Below are positions 23,805 to 31,900 of a stretch of 41,613 bases of DNA, one piece after another. How positions within the stretch are numbered: the first letter of the stretch is position 1; every line of letters begins with the position of its first letter. The notes under the pieces were generated by a model. The model had not been told where the DNA came from, made no database searches, and saw nothing but the letters and a program-made list of their open reading frames with translations. Position numbers and translations under genes: made by a program. Where the stretch lies: positions 1-41,613 of the forward strand of contig JAFARZ010000106.1 in assembly GCA_019245115.1 (NCBI GenBank), written 5' to 3'. The stretch is from Streptosporangiaceae bacterium (GTDB taxonomy: Bacteria > Actinomycetota > Actinomycetes > Streptosporangiales > Streptosporangiaceae).

Positions 23805-25133
23805 ATGATCGGCTGGAACGACCTCCGTGACAAGCGGGTCGGCGTGTGGGGCCTGGGCCGCGAGGGCCGGGCCAACGTCCGCAAGCTCCGCACGCTCAAC
23901 GTCGAGCCGGTGCTGGTCGACGATCGCCCGCAGACGCCGGATGTCCTCACCACCAGCGATGACGGGCTAAAGGCCTTGACCTCGTGCGATGTGGTGGTGA
24001 AGTCGCCGGGGATCAGCCGGTACCGGCCCGAGGTGGCCGAGCTTGAACGCGACACCGTCATCGTGACCAGCGGCCTGAGCCTGTGGCTCGCGGAACAGGA
24101 CCTGAGCCGGGTCGTGTGCGTTACCGGAACCAAGGGGAAGAGCACCACGGTGTCCGTCATCGGGCACCTGCTGACCGGGCTGGGCTACCGGTGCATGGTC
24201 GGCGGCAACATCGGCGCACCACCGTACGACACCGGCACCGACGATCAGTACGACTTCTGGGCCATCGAAGTCTCCAGCTATCAGGCCACTGACCTGCAAT
24301 GCGCCCCGCCGGTGGTGGCCGTGACGTCGCTGCATCCAGACCACCTCGACTGGCACGGGGGAGTTGACCGGTACTACCGGGACAAGCTGTCGCTGTGCAT
24401 CAAGCCGGGCGCTGAGCTGACCGTGGCCAATGGTGACAGCGAACCCCTCCGGGACCGACGCCGGCTTCTCGGCCCGGAGGTCGACTGGGTTCACGCGGAC
24501 GACGATCCGGACGCGGACTGGATGCGGCCGCTGGGCCTGCTCGGCCGGCACAACCGGCGCAACGCGCTCATCGCGAGGCACTGCATAACAGCTCTCGGCA
24601 TCTCAATCACAGACGACGTCAGACTGCGGACCGCCGCCGCCGGATATCAGGGCCTGCCGAGCCGGCTCGCCACCGTAGGCGTCGTCGACCGCATAACGTT
24701 CGTCGACGACAGCTTGTCCACCAACGTGCTGCCCACGCTCGCCGCGCTCGACGCCTTCCCCGGCCGCCGGATCGCGCTGATCGTGGGTGGCCATGACCGC
24801 GGCATCGACTACACGCCGCTGGCGCATGCCATCGCCGCCCGCGCCGAGCCCACGCTGGTGCTGACCCTGCCGGACAACGGCCCGCGGATCCACGCCGCGA
24901 TCACGCGCGCCGCGCCGCACATGCCCGTCTCGGACTGCGACGACATGACCGAAGCGGTCCGCGCCGGTTTCAACTGGGGGCGCCCGGACGGTGTGGTGCT
25001 GCTGTCGCCGGCCGCGCCCAGCTTCGGCCGGTTCCGCGACTACCGCGACCGCGGCGAAGCGTTCACCCGGGCCGTGAGCGCTCTTCGACCGTTATCCCGA
25101 GGTGCTGTGCCATCCGCGGCGCGAGGGCGATGA
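23805..25133 (+). CDS. murD2: UDP-N-acetylmuramoyl-L-alanine--L-glutamate ligase MurD2
   Basis: Mur-ligase family protein of 442 aa that adds L-Glu (not D-Glu) to UDP-MurNAc-L-Ala, feeding MurL. Order: N-terminal UDP-binding domain (KRVGVWGLGREGRANV, KSPGISRYRP), central ATPase with P-loop TGTKGKSTT (107-115) and the HPDHLDWHG motif (177-185), and C-terminal domain (GHDRGIDYTPL, LSPAAPSFGRFRDYRDRG). I call MurD2 rather than MurD because it is immediately downstream of murL and lacks the usual mraY-murD-ftsW context; sequence alone would allow MurD. Ten bases separate it from murL. Its last 71 bases overlap the convergent pentapeptide-repeat gene. Confidence 0.9.
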   Translation: MIGWNDLRDKRVGVWGLGREGRANVRKLRTLNVEPVLVDDRPQTPDVLTTSDDGLKALTSCDVVVKSPGISRYRPEVAELERDTVIVTSGLSLWLAEQDLSRVVCVTGTKGKSTTVSVIGHLLTGLGYRCMVGGNIGAPPYDTGTDDQYDFWAIEVSSYQATDLQCAPPVVAVTSLHPDHLDWHGGVDRYYRDKLSLCIKPGAELTVANGDSEPLRDRRRLLGPEVDWVHADDDPDADWMRPLGLLGRHNRRNALIARHCITALGISITDDVRLRTAAAGYQGLPSRLATVGVVDRITFVDDSLSTNVLPTLAALDAFPGRRIALIVGGHDRGIDYTPLAHAIAARAEPTLVLTLPDNGPRIHAAITRAAPHMPVSDCDDMTEAVRAGFNWGRPDGVVLLSPAAPSFGRFRDYRDRGEAFTRAVSALRPLSRGAVPSAARGR

Positions 25134-25662
25134 GCTGGAGGTTGTCGATCGTCGCGCCGCTCAGGGCTTCGTATCCGGCCGTGATGTCCAGTGCGGCGCC
25201 GCGCAGGTCGACCTGCTTCATCGTTGCCTTCGTGAAGTCCGCGCGGGTCAGCGTGCAGCCGTCGAACGTGACCCGGGTCAGCCGGGCGGTGCCGAAGTCC
25301 ACGTCCCGCGCCAGGCAGTTGTCGAACGTCACGTCGATCAGCGTGGCGTCCCGGAAGTTGACCGAGTCGAGCTTGCAGTCCCGGAACACCACACGCCGCA
25401 GCGCCGCGCTGAAAAGCTGCACCCCGGAGAGCGCGCAGCCGGTCAGCGAGGTGTCCTGCCAGCCTGTTTCGGCCAGGTCGGTCGCCACGAATCTGGTCTC
25501 ACGCAGCTCACTGTCAGTGAACCGGCTCTTTCTCAACCCATTTTCAACGAACGTACTGTGGTCGAACGCACACTCTATAAAGTGACAGTTGCCCGCGAAC
25601 GACGGCTCGAAGTTGACCTCCGCGAACACGGCACGCTCGTACTCTTCGTCTGGCACCAGCAT
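25063..25662 (-). CDS. Pentapeptide-repeat protein
   Basis: About 199 aa from ATG 25662 (an in-frame GTG at 25695 is possible but would run into the divergent gene). Most of the protein is A(D/N)LxX-type pentapeptide repeats (CHFIECAFDHSTF, SRFTDSELRETRF, CKLDSVNFRDATLIDVTF), predicting a right-handed quadrilateral beta-helix, followed by a helical C-terminal cap (ALSGATIDNLQLIAL). Qnr/MfpA proteins of this type mimic DNA and protect gyrase from quinolones, but many relatives have no known target. Its 3' end overlaps murD2 by 71 bases in antisense, and its start is almost back to back with the nitroreductase gene. Confidence 0.88.
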   Translation of the reverse strand: MLVPDEEYERAVFAEVNFEPSFAGNCHFIECAFDHSTFVENGLRKSRFTDSELRETRFVATDLAETGWQDTSLTGCALSGVQLFSAALRRVVFRDCKLDSVNFRDATLIDVTFDNCLARDVDFGTARLTRVTFDGCTLTRADFTKATMKQVDLRGAALDITAGYEALSGATIDNLQLIALAPRMAQHLGITVEERSRPG

Positions 25663-25677
25663 GCTATGACTGTATCC

Positions 25678-26103
25678 ATGAGCGACACAGCCCACGATGA
25701 CTGGAATGCCTCGGTCATCTCAGAGTTCCGGGCCAACGGCGGGAAGGTTGGCGGCAGCCTCGAGGGGTCAGACCTGCTGCTCCTGCACCACAACGGTGCG
25801 AAGACCGGCACGGAGCGGATCAATCCGCTGGCGTACCAGAAGGTGGGCAACGGCTACGCGGTGTTCGCGTCCTTCGGCGGACATCCGCGCGATCCGCAGT
25901 GGTTCCGCAATCTTCTGGCCAATCCCGACGCGACCGTCGAAATCGGCACGGATACCGTGCGGGTCAGGGCCCGCGTCGCCGACCCGGAGGAACGAGAGAC
26001 TATCTGGGCCAGGCAGAAGGCGACGCGGCCGATTTTCGCTGGCTATGAGGTCAAGGCCAATCCGAGGCAGATCCCGGTCGTGGTCCTGGAACCGGTGGCG
26101 TAA
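25678..26103 (+). CDS. Nitroreductase family deazaflavin (F420)-dependent oxidoreductase
   Basis: Small split-barrel protein, 141 aa from ATG 25678 (ATG 25666, four residues longer, is also possible). LLLLHHNGAKTGTERINPLAY and GYAVFASFGGHPRDPQWFRNLLANP are the signature of the Ddn/DUF385 family of F420H2-dependent reductases found almost only in actinobacteria and some archaea. These reduce quinones, nitroaromatics or other activated double bonds. The physiological substrate is unknown. It starts back to back with the pentapeptide gene, leaving almost no room for separate promoters, so leaderless transcription or promoters inside the neighbouring gene are likely. Confidence 0.9.
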   Translation: MSDTAHDDWNASVISEFRANGGKVGGSLEGSDLLLLHHNGAKTGTERINPLAYQKVGNGYAVFASFGGHPRDPQWFRNLLANPDATVEIGTDTVRVRARVADPEERETIWARQKATRPIFAGYEVKANPRQIPVVVLEPVA

Positions 26104-26133
26104 CCGGTCAGTAACCCCTAATCTTCCGCGGCG

Positions 26134-26151
26134 GCCCCGTATGTGCGGGGC
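26134..26151 (+). terminator. Possible terminator stem-loop after the nitroreductase gene
   Basis: GCCCCG-TATGTG-CGGGGC, 6-bp GC stem 30 bases after the stop at 26103. No T tract follows, which is common for actinobacterial terminators. Weak support. Confidence 0.35.
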
Positions 26152-26182
26152 GGCGTGTTAGCGTCTGCCCATCGCGTATTTT

Positions 26183-26196
26183 CCGGATTTATCCGG
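26183..26196. promoter_or_regulatory. CCGGAT-TT-ATCCGG palindrome upstream of the esterase
   Basis: Perfect 6-base arms with a TT centre, 27 bases before the GTG start at 26224. Candidate operator; the binding protein is unknown. Confidence 0.35.
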
Positions 26197-26223
26197 CGTT
26201 GCTCCCCGGAGAGAGGGGCATTT

Positions 26224-27714
26224 GTGGACGCTAGCGATCCCGTCGTGCGGACCGCGTCCGGTTCGGTCAGGGGACAGGTCGAGAACGGCCTCGCCACCTT
26301 CCGCGGTATCCCGTTCGCCCGCCCGCCAGTGGGTGAGCTGCGGTTCGCCGCGCCGCAACCGCCGCTGCCCTGGGACGGGGTGCGCGGGGCGACCGCGTTC
26401 GGTCCGCCGCCACCGCAGTCGGCGCTGATGCCGACCCTGGTGCCCGCGCCGCCGCCGGGCTCGGACCCAGGGGATTGGCTGACCGTCAACATCTGGTCGC
26501 CGGAACCGGACCCGGCCGCCCGGCTGCCGGTGATGGTCTGGATCTACGGCGGCGGGTACCGGTTCGGTGCGTCCGGGCAGCCGACCTATGACGGTTCCGC
26601 GCTCGCGGACCGCGGCGTGGTCGTGGTGACGTTCAACCACCGGGTCGGTGTCGAAGGCTTCGCTCACCTGCCCGGCAGGCCGGCCAATCGCGGCTTGCTC
26701 GACGACGTCGCCGCCCTGCGCTGGGTCAGCCAGAACATCGCCGCGTTCGGCGGCGATCCGGATCGCGTGACCGTGTTCGGTGAGTCGGCCGGAGCGGGCG
26801 CGGTCGCGTCGCTGCTGGTCATGCCGTCGGCCAAGGGCCTGTTCCGGCGGGCGATCGCGCAGAGCATGCCCGGGACGTTCTTCGCCCCGGATCTGGCCAG
26901 CGCGGTCACGGCCGCCATAGCCGCCCGCGCCGGGATCCCGGCCACCACCGAAGCGTTCGTCGCGGCGGATCCAGCGGCGCTGGCCGCCGCATCGGATCAG
27001 GTCAGTCCCAAGGACCATCCGGACTGGGGGCCGGTGTCGCAAAGCGACGTGCCGTTCGCGCCGGTCGTGGACGGTGAGGTGCTGCCTTCGGTGCCGTGGC
27101 GGGCGCTGGCTGCCGGGACCGCGTGGGATGTTGACCTGATCGTGGGCCACACCCGCGACGAGTACCGGCTGTTCTTCGAGTTCGGCAGCCTGCGCGGCCG
27201 CATCACCGAAGACATCGTCGTACGCGCACTGCGCGACCTCGTGCCCGGCGGCGACGGCGAGAAGATGTACCGCGCCGCGTATCCGGATGCGGGCCCGGAC
27301 GAGCTGTACGAGCTGGTGATGTCGGACTGGCTGTTCCGGATGCCGGACCTGCACCTGGCCCAGGCGCACGCCGCCGGCGGCGGCAAGACGTTCCTGTACG
27401 AGTTGTGCTACTCGGCCGGGTCAATGGGCGCGTGCCACGCCCTCGATGTGCCGCTGGTGTTCGGGACACGCCAGGAACTGGGTGAGTTCCTGCTCGGCCA
27501 GCAGCCGCCCGCGGGCGCGGTCCAGCTGGGCGACTTGATGCGCGCCGAATGGACGGCGTTCGCCGCGACGGGCGACCCGGGCTGGCCGGCCTACGCCCCC
27601 GGCCGGCGCCTGACCCGCATATACGACGAACAATCCACGGTCGCCCCATATCCGGAAGAGCCGTCCATGCACATCTGGGACCAACGCCGCTTCACGTCCC
27701 TGACCCTCCCATAA
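26224..27714 (+). CDS. Type-B carboxylesterase/lipase
   Basis: Alpha/beta-hydrolase of 496 aa, start GTG 26224 preceded by GGAGAGAGGGG. It has the family N-terminal FRGIPFARPPVGELRF, the oxyanion loop YGGGYRFGA, nucleophile elbow FGESAGAG (Ser188), the acidic residue region HTRDEYRLFFE, and catalytic His in GACHALDVPLVFG. No signal peptide is visible, so it is probably cytoplasmic. It hydrolyses carboxyl esters; some actinomycete members detoxify xenobiotics or act in lipid metabolism. The substrate is not predictable. Confidence 0.93.
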   Translation: MDASDPVVRTASGSVRGQVENGLATFRGIPFARPPVGELRFAAPQPPLPWDGVRGATAFGPPPPQSALMPTLVPAPPPGSDPGDWLTVNIWSPEPDPAARLPVMVWIYGGGYRFGASGQPTYDGSALADRGVVVVTFNHRVGVEGFAHLPGRPANRGLLDDVAALRWVSQNIAAFGGDPDRVTVFGESAGAGAVASLLVMPSAKGLFRRAIAQSMPGTFFAPDLASAVTAAIAARAGIPATTEAFVAADPAALAAASDQVSPKDHPDWGPVSQSDVPFAPVVDGEVLPSVPWRALAAGTAWDVDLIVGHTRDEYRLFFEFGSLRGRITEDIVVRALRDLVPGGDGEKMYRAAYPDAGPDELYELVMSDWLFRMPDLHLAQAHAAGGGKTFLYELCYSAGSMGACHALDVPLVFGTRQELGEFLLGQQPPAGAVQLGDLMRAEWTAFAATGDPGWPAYAPGRRLTRIYDEQSTVAPYPEEPSMHIWDQRRFTSLTLP

Positions 27715-27744
27715 CCCCCGCCCCCGCGCCCCCGAGCCAGGGGG

Positions 27745-27792
27745 GTGAATGTGCCATTGTCCCCCTCACAGGGGGTGCGATGGCACATTCAC
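27745..27792. promoter_or_regulatory. 48-bp stem-loop immediately upstream of the gamma-CA gene
   Basis: Outer arms GTGAATGTGCCAT (27745-27757) and ATGGCACATTCAC (27780-27792) are perfect 13-base complements. Inside, CCCCC-TCACA-GGGGG forms a second stem. A further CCCCC-GAGCCA-GGGGG lies just upstream (27729-27745). It sits 13 bases before the start codon at 27806 and 30 bases after the esterase stop, so it may act as terminator, operator or leader structure. Confidence 0.7.
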
Positions 27793-27805
27793 TACACTGG
27801 GGCGG

Positions 27806-28324
27806 GTGCCGATCTATGCGCTGGGCGATCACGAGCCGGAGATCGACGGGCTGGCGTTCGTCCATCCCGACGCGGTCGTCATCGGCCAGGTCCGGATCGG
27901 GGCCGAGGCGTCCATCTGGCCCTGCGCCGTGCTGCGCGGCGACCACGGCACCATCGACATCGGCGCCCGCACGTCCATCCAGGACGGCACGGTGGTGCAT
28001 ACGACCGAGCGGTGGCCCACGGCCATCGGCGCCGATTGCGTGGTCGGGCACAACGCGCACCTCGAGGGCTGCGTGGTGGAGGACCGCTGCCTGATCGGCT
28101 CGGGGTCGGTCACCCTGAACCGGGCGCGGGTGGGCAGCGGAGCGATCGTGGCTGCCGCCGCCCTGATCCCCGAAGACTTCGCGGTTCCGCCCGGCGCGCT
28201 GGTCGCCGGCGTCCCCGCGAAGATCAAGAAGACGGGCGTCGCCGCCGACTGGACCGACCTCGCGGTCAAGACGTACATAGCGGACGCCCGCAAGTACAAG
28301 TCCGCCCTCCGCCGCATCGCCTGA
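27806..28324 (+). CDS. Gamma-carbonic-anhydrase-like left-handed beta-helix protein
   Basis: Hexapeptide-repeat protein of 172 aa, start GTG 27806 with GGGGCG ahead; a longer frame from 27749 would include the stem-loop. Repeats such as VIGQVRIGAEASIWPCAVLR, IGARTSIQDGTVVH and VEDRCLIGSGSV predict a left-handed beta-helix trimer, closed by a C-terminal helix. Candidate zinc residues are His65 and His82. In canonical gamma-CA/YrdA proteins the third ligand is the His of LHGC; here that position is Glu87 (LEGC) and a His sits two residues earlier (His85). Carbonic anhydrase activity is thus uncertain. Its stop codon is inside an 18-bp tandem repeat. Confidence 0.88.
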   Translation: MPIYALGDHEPEIDGLAFVHPDAVVIGQVRIGAEASIWPCAVLRGDHGTIDIGARTSIQDGTVVHTTERWPTAIGADCVVGHNAHLEGCVVEDRCLIGSGSVTLNRARVGSGAIVAAAALIPEDFAVPPGALVAGVPAKIKKTGVAADWTDLAVKTYIADARKYKSALRRIA

Positions 28325-28381
28325 CTCCGTCGCATCGGCTGACTCCGTCGCATCGGCTGACTCCGTCGCACCGGCCGACTC
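28310..28381. repeat. 18-bp tandem repeat spanning the gamma-CA stop codon
   Basis: Four copies of CGTCGCATCGGCTGACTC-like units: 28310-28327 (containing the stop TGA), 28328-28345, 28346-28363 and 28364-28381. The first three keep the TGA; the fourth has CGA. Same arrangement as at the M20 gene end. Confidence 0.92.
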
Positions 28382-28418
28382 GCGCCCCTCCGTCTCTCGC
28401 GCGCCCCCTCCTCCCGAG

Positions 28419-28489
28419 ATGGATGGCGCCATCGAGTTCGTTGGCTGTTCGAAATGTCCACCCGGAGCGACATTGATGGCGCCATCCAT
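28419..28489. repeat. Paired GATGG-CCATC palindromes, element 2
   Basis: GATGGCGCCATC occurs at 28422-28433 and 28475-28486, centres 53 bp apart. With flanks, ATGGATGGCGCCATC (28419-28433) and GATGGCGCCATCCAT (28475-28489) are exact reverse complements, so the whole element is also one large inverted repeat. Confidence 0.9.
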
Positions 28490-28582
28490 GTGGCTTGAGC
28501 CGGGGAGAGGCTGGGCGACCGAAAGGTGGTGCGGCTGACTCCCGGCGCCTGCCCCGCCGTGGCCGACCTCCCTGGCCAGCGA

Positions 28583-28654
28583 CACCGATGGCACCATCGG
28601 GCACGCTCTAATAGCGCTACTGACCGGTTTGAGCGGCACCGATGGCACCACCGG
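28583..28654. repeat. Paired GATGG-CCATC palindromes, element 3
   Basis: CCGATGG-CA-CCATCGG (28585-28600) and CCGATGG-CA-CCACCGG (28639-28654, one mismatch), centres 54 bp apart. The first is followed by GCACGCTC-AAT, and the second is preceded by GCGGCA, as in element 1. Confidence 0.88.
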
Positions 28655-28814
28655 CATGCTGCTCACTCTGGAGGAGCCCCACCCATGTGACGTTCAGAGG
28701 TTAGGGCGAGGTGCCGTCTTCCCCGTGCGGCCGTCTTCAAGGCGGCCGTTCGCCTTCGCCGGGGCGCCAGCGTGTCAATTGCGTAACTGACATGTTGCGG
28801 CGACCGCATGGATC

Positions 28815-28846
28815 TTGACATCCGTCGTTCTTTGAGGGTTTATGGT
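28815..28846 (+). promoter_or_regulatory. Putative promoter of the GH35 gene
   Basis: A perfect -35 box TTGACA (28815-28820) is followed by GTTTAT at 17-bp spacing (28838-28843) or TATGGT at 20 bp. It lies 60-90 bases before the start at 28906. The -10 choice is uncertain. Confidence 0.4.
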
Positions 28847-28905
28847 CCGTGGAGCGGGTCTTACCTGTGTTGCTATGGGTGATCATGGTGAATGGTGCAA
28901 GGGTC

Positions 28906-31900
28906 ATGCGGATACGGACGGCTAGGATCGCGGTCGGCGTCGCACTGATCGGTGCGGTCGGGCTGGTGGCGACCCCCGCTGCGAACGCCGCGCCGACGGC
29001 TCACGCCGCGCCGACGGCTCACGCCGCGCCCGCGGCCGGCGCGGCTCACGCAGATGTGAGCGCTCACATCGCAGCTACCGCGCATACGGCGGCTACCGCG
29101 CATACGGCGGCTGCCGCGCATACGGCGGCTGCCGCGCATACGGCGGCTACCGCGTACACCGCGGCGAGCGCGTTCGGCCGCTCAGGCGGCGCCTCGGGCA
29201 GCGACGCCTCCTGCCCGCCGGCCAACCCCGCCACGGCGGGAAGCGCAACACCAGGCGCCCCCGCGCAAGCCCACGCGCTCGGCGGCGAGAGTTCCGCCAC
29301 CGTCCTGTGGTGCCCGCCCGCCACCGGCGCCGCCCATGTGACCAGCTACACGGTCACCGCGTCGCCCGGCGGCCAGCAGGTCACCGCCCAGGTACCCAAT
29401 GACTGGGCCATCATGGACGGCCTCACCAACGGCACCCGCTACACGTTCACCGTCACCGCGAACACCAGCACAAGCCAGCCGAGCCCCAAAACGACCACCA
29501 ACCCGGTGACCCCCCAACCGATCGCGCCACCCGAAAACGTACAACGAGGCCAGCCGCAAACCGTGTCCTACGACCGGTACTCGATGCTGATCGGCGGCCA
29601 GCGTGTGTTCATCACCGCGGGCGAGTTCGATCCGTGGCGGACGCCGTCGCCCAGCCTGTGGCTCGACGACCTTCAGAAGATGAAGGCCGGTGGCTACAAC
29701 GCTGTCACCGTCTACTTCGACTGGGACTACAACTCGCCATCGCCGGGCGTCTACGACTTCACCGGCGTAAAAGACATGAACGAGTTCCTCAACCTGGCTC
29801 AGCGGGCCGGCCTGTACGTCATAGCAAGGCCCGGCCCGTACATCAACGCGGAGACCGACGGCGGCGGCATCCCCGGCTGGGTGCTCCCCGTCCCCAACGG
29901 CTACCGAAGCGACACGCAGCCCTATGAGGCGGCCGCCCTCCAGTGGTTCAGCGAGATCGATCCGATCATCGCCGCGCATCAGATCACCAAGGGCGGCGAC
30001 GTGATCGCCTACCAGATCGAGAACGAGTACACCGGGCAGGGCACCCCCGCCGATCAGTACATGGCCGACCTGGAGCAGCAGGCCAAGACCGACGGCATCA
30101 CCGTCCCGTTCACCTTCAACCAGTGCTGCGGCGCCCAGACGTTCACCACCGGCCTCGGCGCCGTGAACATCAGCGGCACGGACAACTATCCGCTCGGCTT
30201 CAACTGCGCGAACACCACCAGTTTCGGCCAGCCGTACGGCTATCCCGTCTACCAGGGCGAGCCGGTCTACCTGCCCGAGTTCCAGGGCGGCTCGTACGAC
30301 GGCTGGGGCGGCTCCGGTTACGACAACTGCTACACGATGACCGGCCCGTCCTTCGAGAACGTGTACTACAAGAACAACAGCGCCCAGGGCGTCACCATGC
30401 AGTCCAACTACATGGGCGTCGGCGGGACGAACTGGGGCTGGCTGCCCGCCAACTTCGTCTACACCAGTTACGACTACGGCGCGGCGATCAGGGAGACCGG
30501 CGAGATCGGTTCCCCGGCCGACCCCAACCACATAGAAGGCTCCAAGTTCGGCGAGAACAAGCTCATCAACGATCTGGAGACCAGCGTCGCCCCGCTGACG
30601 CAGACCGCACCGGCCGCCGGTCCGGCTCCGGACAACCCGGCCATCGCGACCATGGGCCGGGTCAACCCGTCGAACGGCGCCGAGTTCGTCTACCTCCGGC
30701 AGGCCGACGCCACGTCCACCGCCACCACGAGCACGCACATCGCGCTGAACACCGACGAAGCCGCCGGCTACACCTATGACGACGCCGACACCGCGCTCAC
30801 CTACGCCGGCGCCTGGACGCACGCCGGCCCTAGCGCCGGCTACACGAACGGGGACTTCGACTCGACCGAGTCCTGGAGCACCCAGGCCGGTGCCAGCATG
30901 AAGGTCAGCTTCACCGGCACCGCGGTCCAGTGGGTCGGCCCGAAGAACAACAACGGCGGCATCGCCGCGGTGTCCGTTGACGGCGGCCCGGCCACCAGCG
31001 TCGACACGTTCTCGCCCGCGGGCAAGCTCTTCCAGCAGGTGCTCTACACCGACTCCGGGCTGAGCGCGGGCTCGCACACGCTCACGATCACGGTGACCGG
31101 CAACAAGAATCCGTCATCCAGCGCCGACACCGTCGTTGTCGACGCGATCAACGTGCCGACCGCCGCCCAGCTCGCGGCCTTCTTCCCGGTCGTGCCCCAG
31201 TCCGGCACCATCACTCTGGAGGGCCGCGACTCGCGGCTTCTCGTCGCGAACTACAAGTTCGGCGGCCAGGACCTGGTCTACTCGACTTCGGAGCTGATGG
31301 ACCAGCAGACCATCGGCAGCACCGAGGTGGCCGTCCTCTACGACCCGTCCGGCACCGACGGCGAGACCGTGCTCAGCTACACCAGCCAGCCGGCTGTCAC
31401 CGCGCCCGGCGGCGTGCGGAGCACGTGGGACGCGGCCACCGGTGAATTGCGCCTGGATTACACCCACAACGGCCTCCAGGAGGTCCAGATCACCGGCGGC
31501 GGCCGGCCGGCGCTCACGTTGCTCATCGCCGACACCAGCACGGCGGAGGGCTTCTGGCCCGAAGGCGGCGCCCTCGTCCAGGGCGCGTACCTGATCCGCG
31601 CCGCCGAGATCAGGGGCGACGTTCTCGCCCTGTCGGGCGACACCTCCCAGAGCGGGACGATAAGGGTGTGGGCGCCCGCCACCGTTCGTTCGCTGGTATG
31701 GAACGGAACCACCATCGCGGTTACCTCGGGCGCGGACGGTTCGCTGAGCGGGACAGTGCCCGGACCAAAAGATAATTCTCTACCATCCTTGAACGACTGG
31801 CGTTTCTCCTCTGAGACCCCTGAAGCCCAGCCTGGTTTCGATGACAGTGGCTGGACGCTCGCGGACCACCCCGCGGCCCCGGCGGCGGCCGCGCGGGCGC

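Larger units (their letters stand above)
28382..28905. other. Intergenic region before the GH35 gene
   Basis: About 520 bases without a convincing gene. It holds two paired-palindrome elements (28419-28489 and 28583-28654, listed separately) and a probable promoter near 28815-28846. Translated frames here are short and repeat-derived. Confidence 0.6.

Noticed and set aside
29074..29160. CRISPR-like array
   Set aside because: Repeats are contiguous 18-mers with no spacers and lie in frame inside a secreted protein gene.
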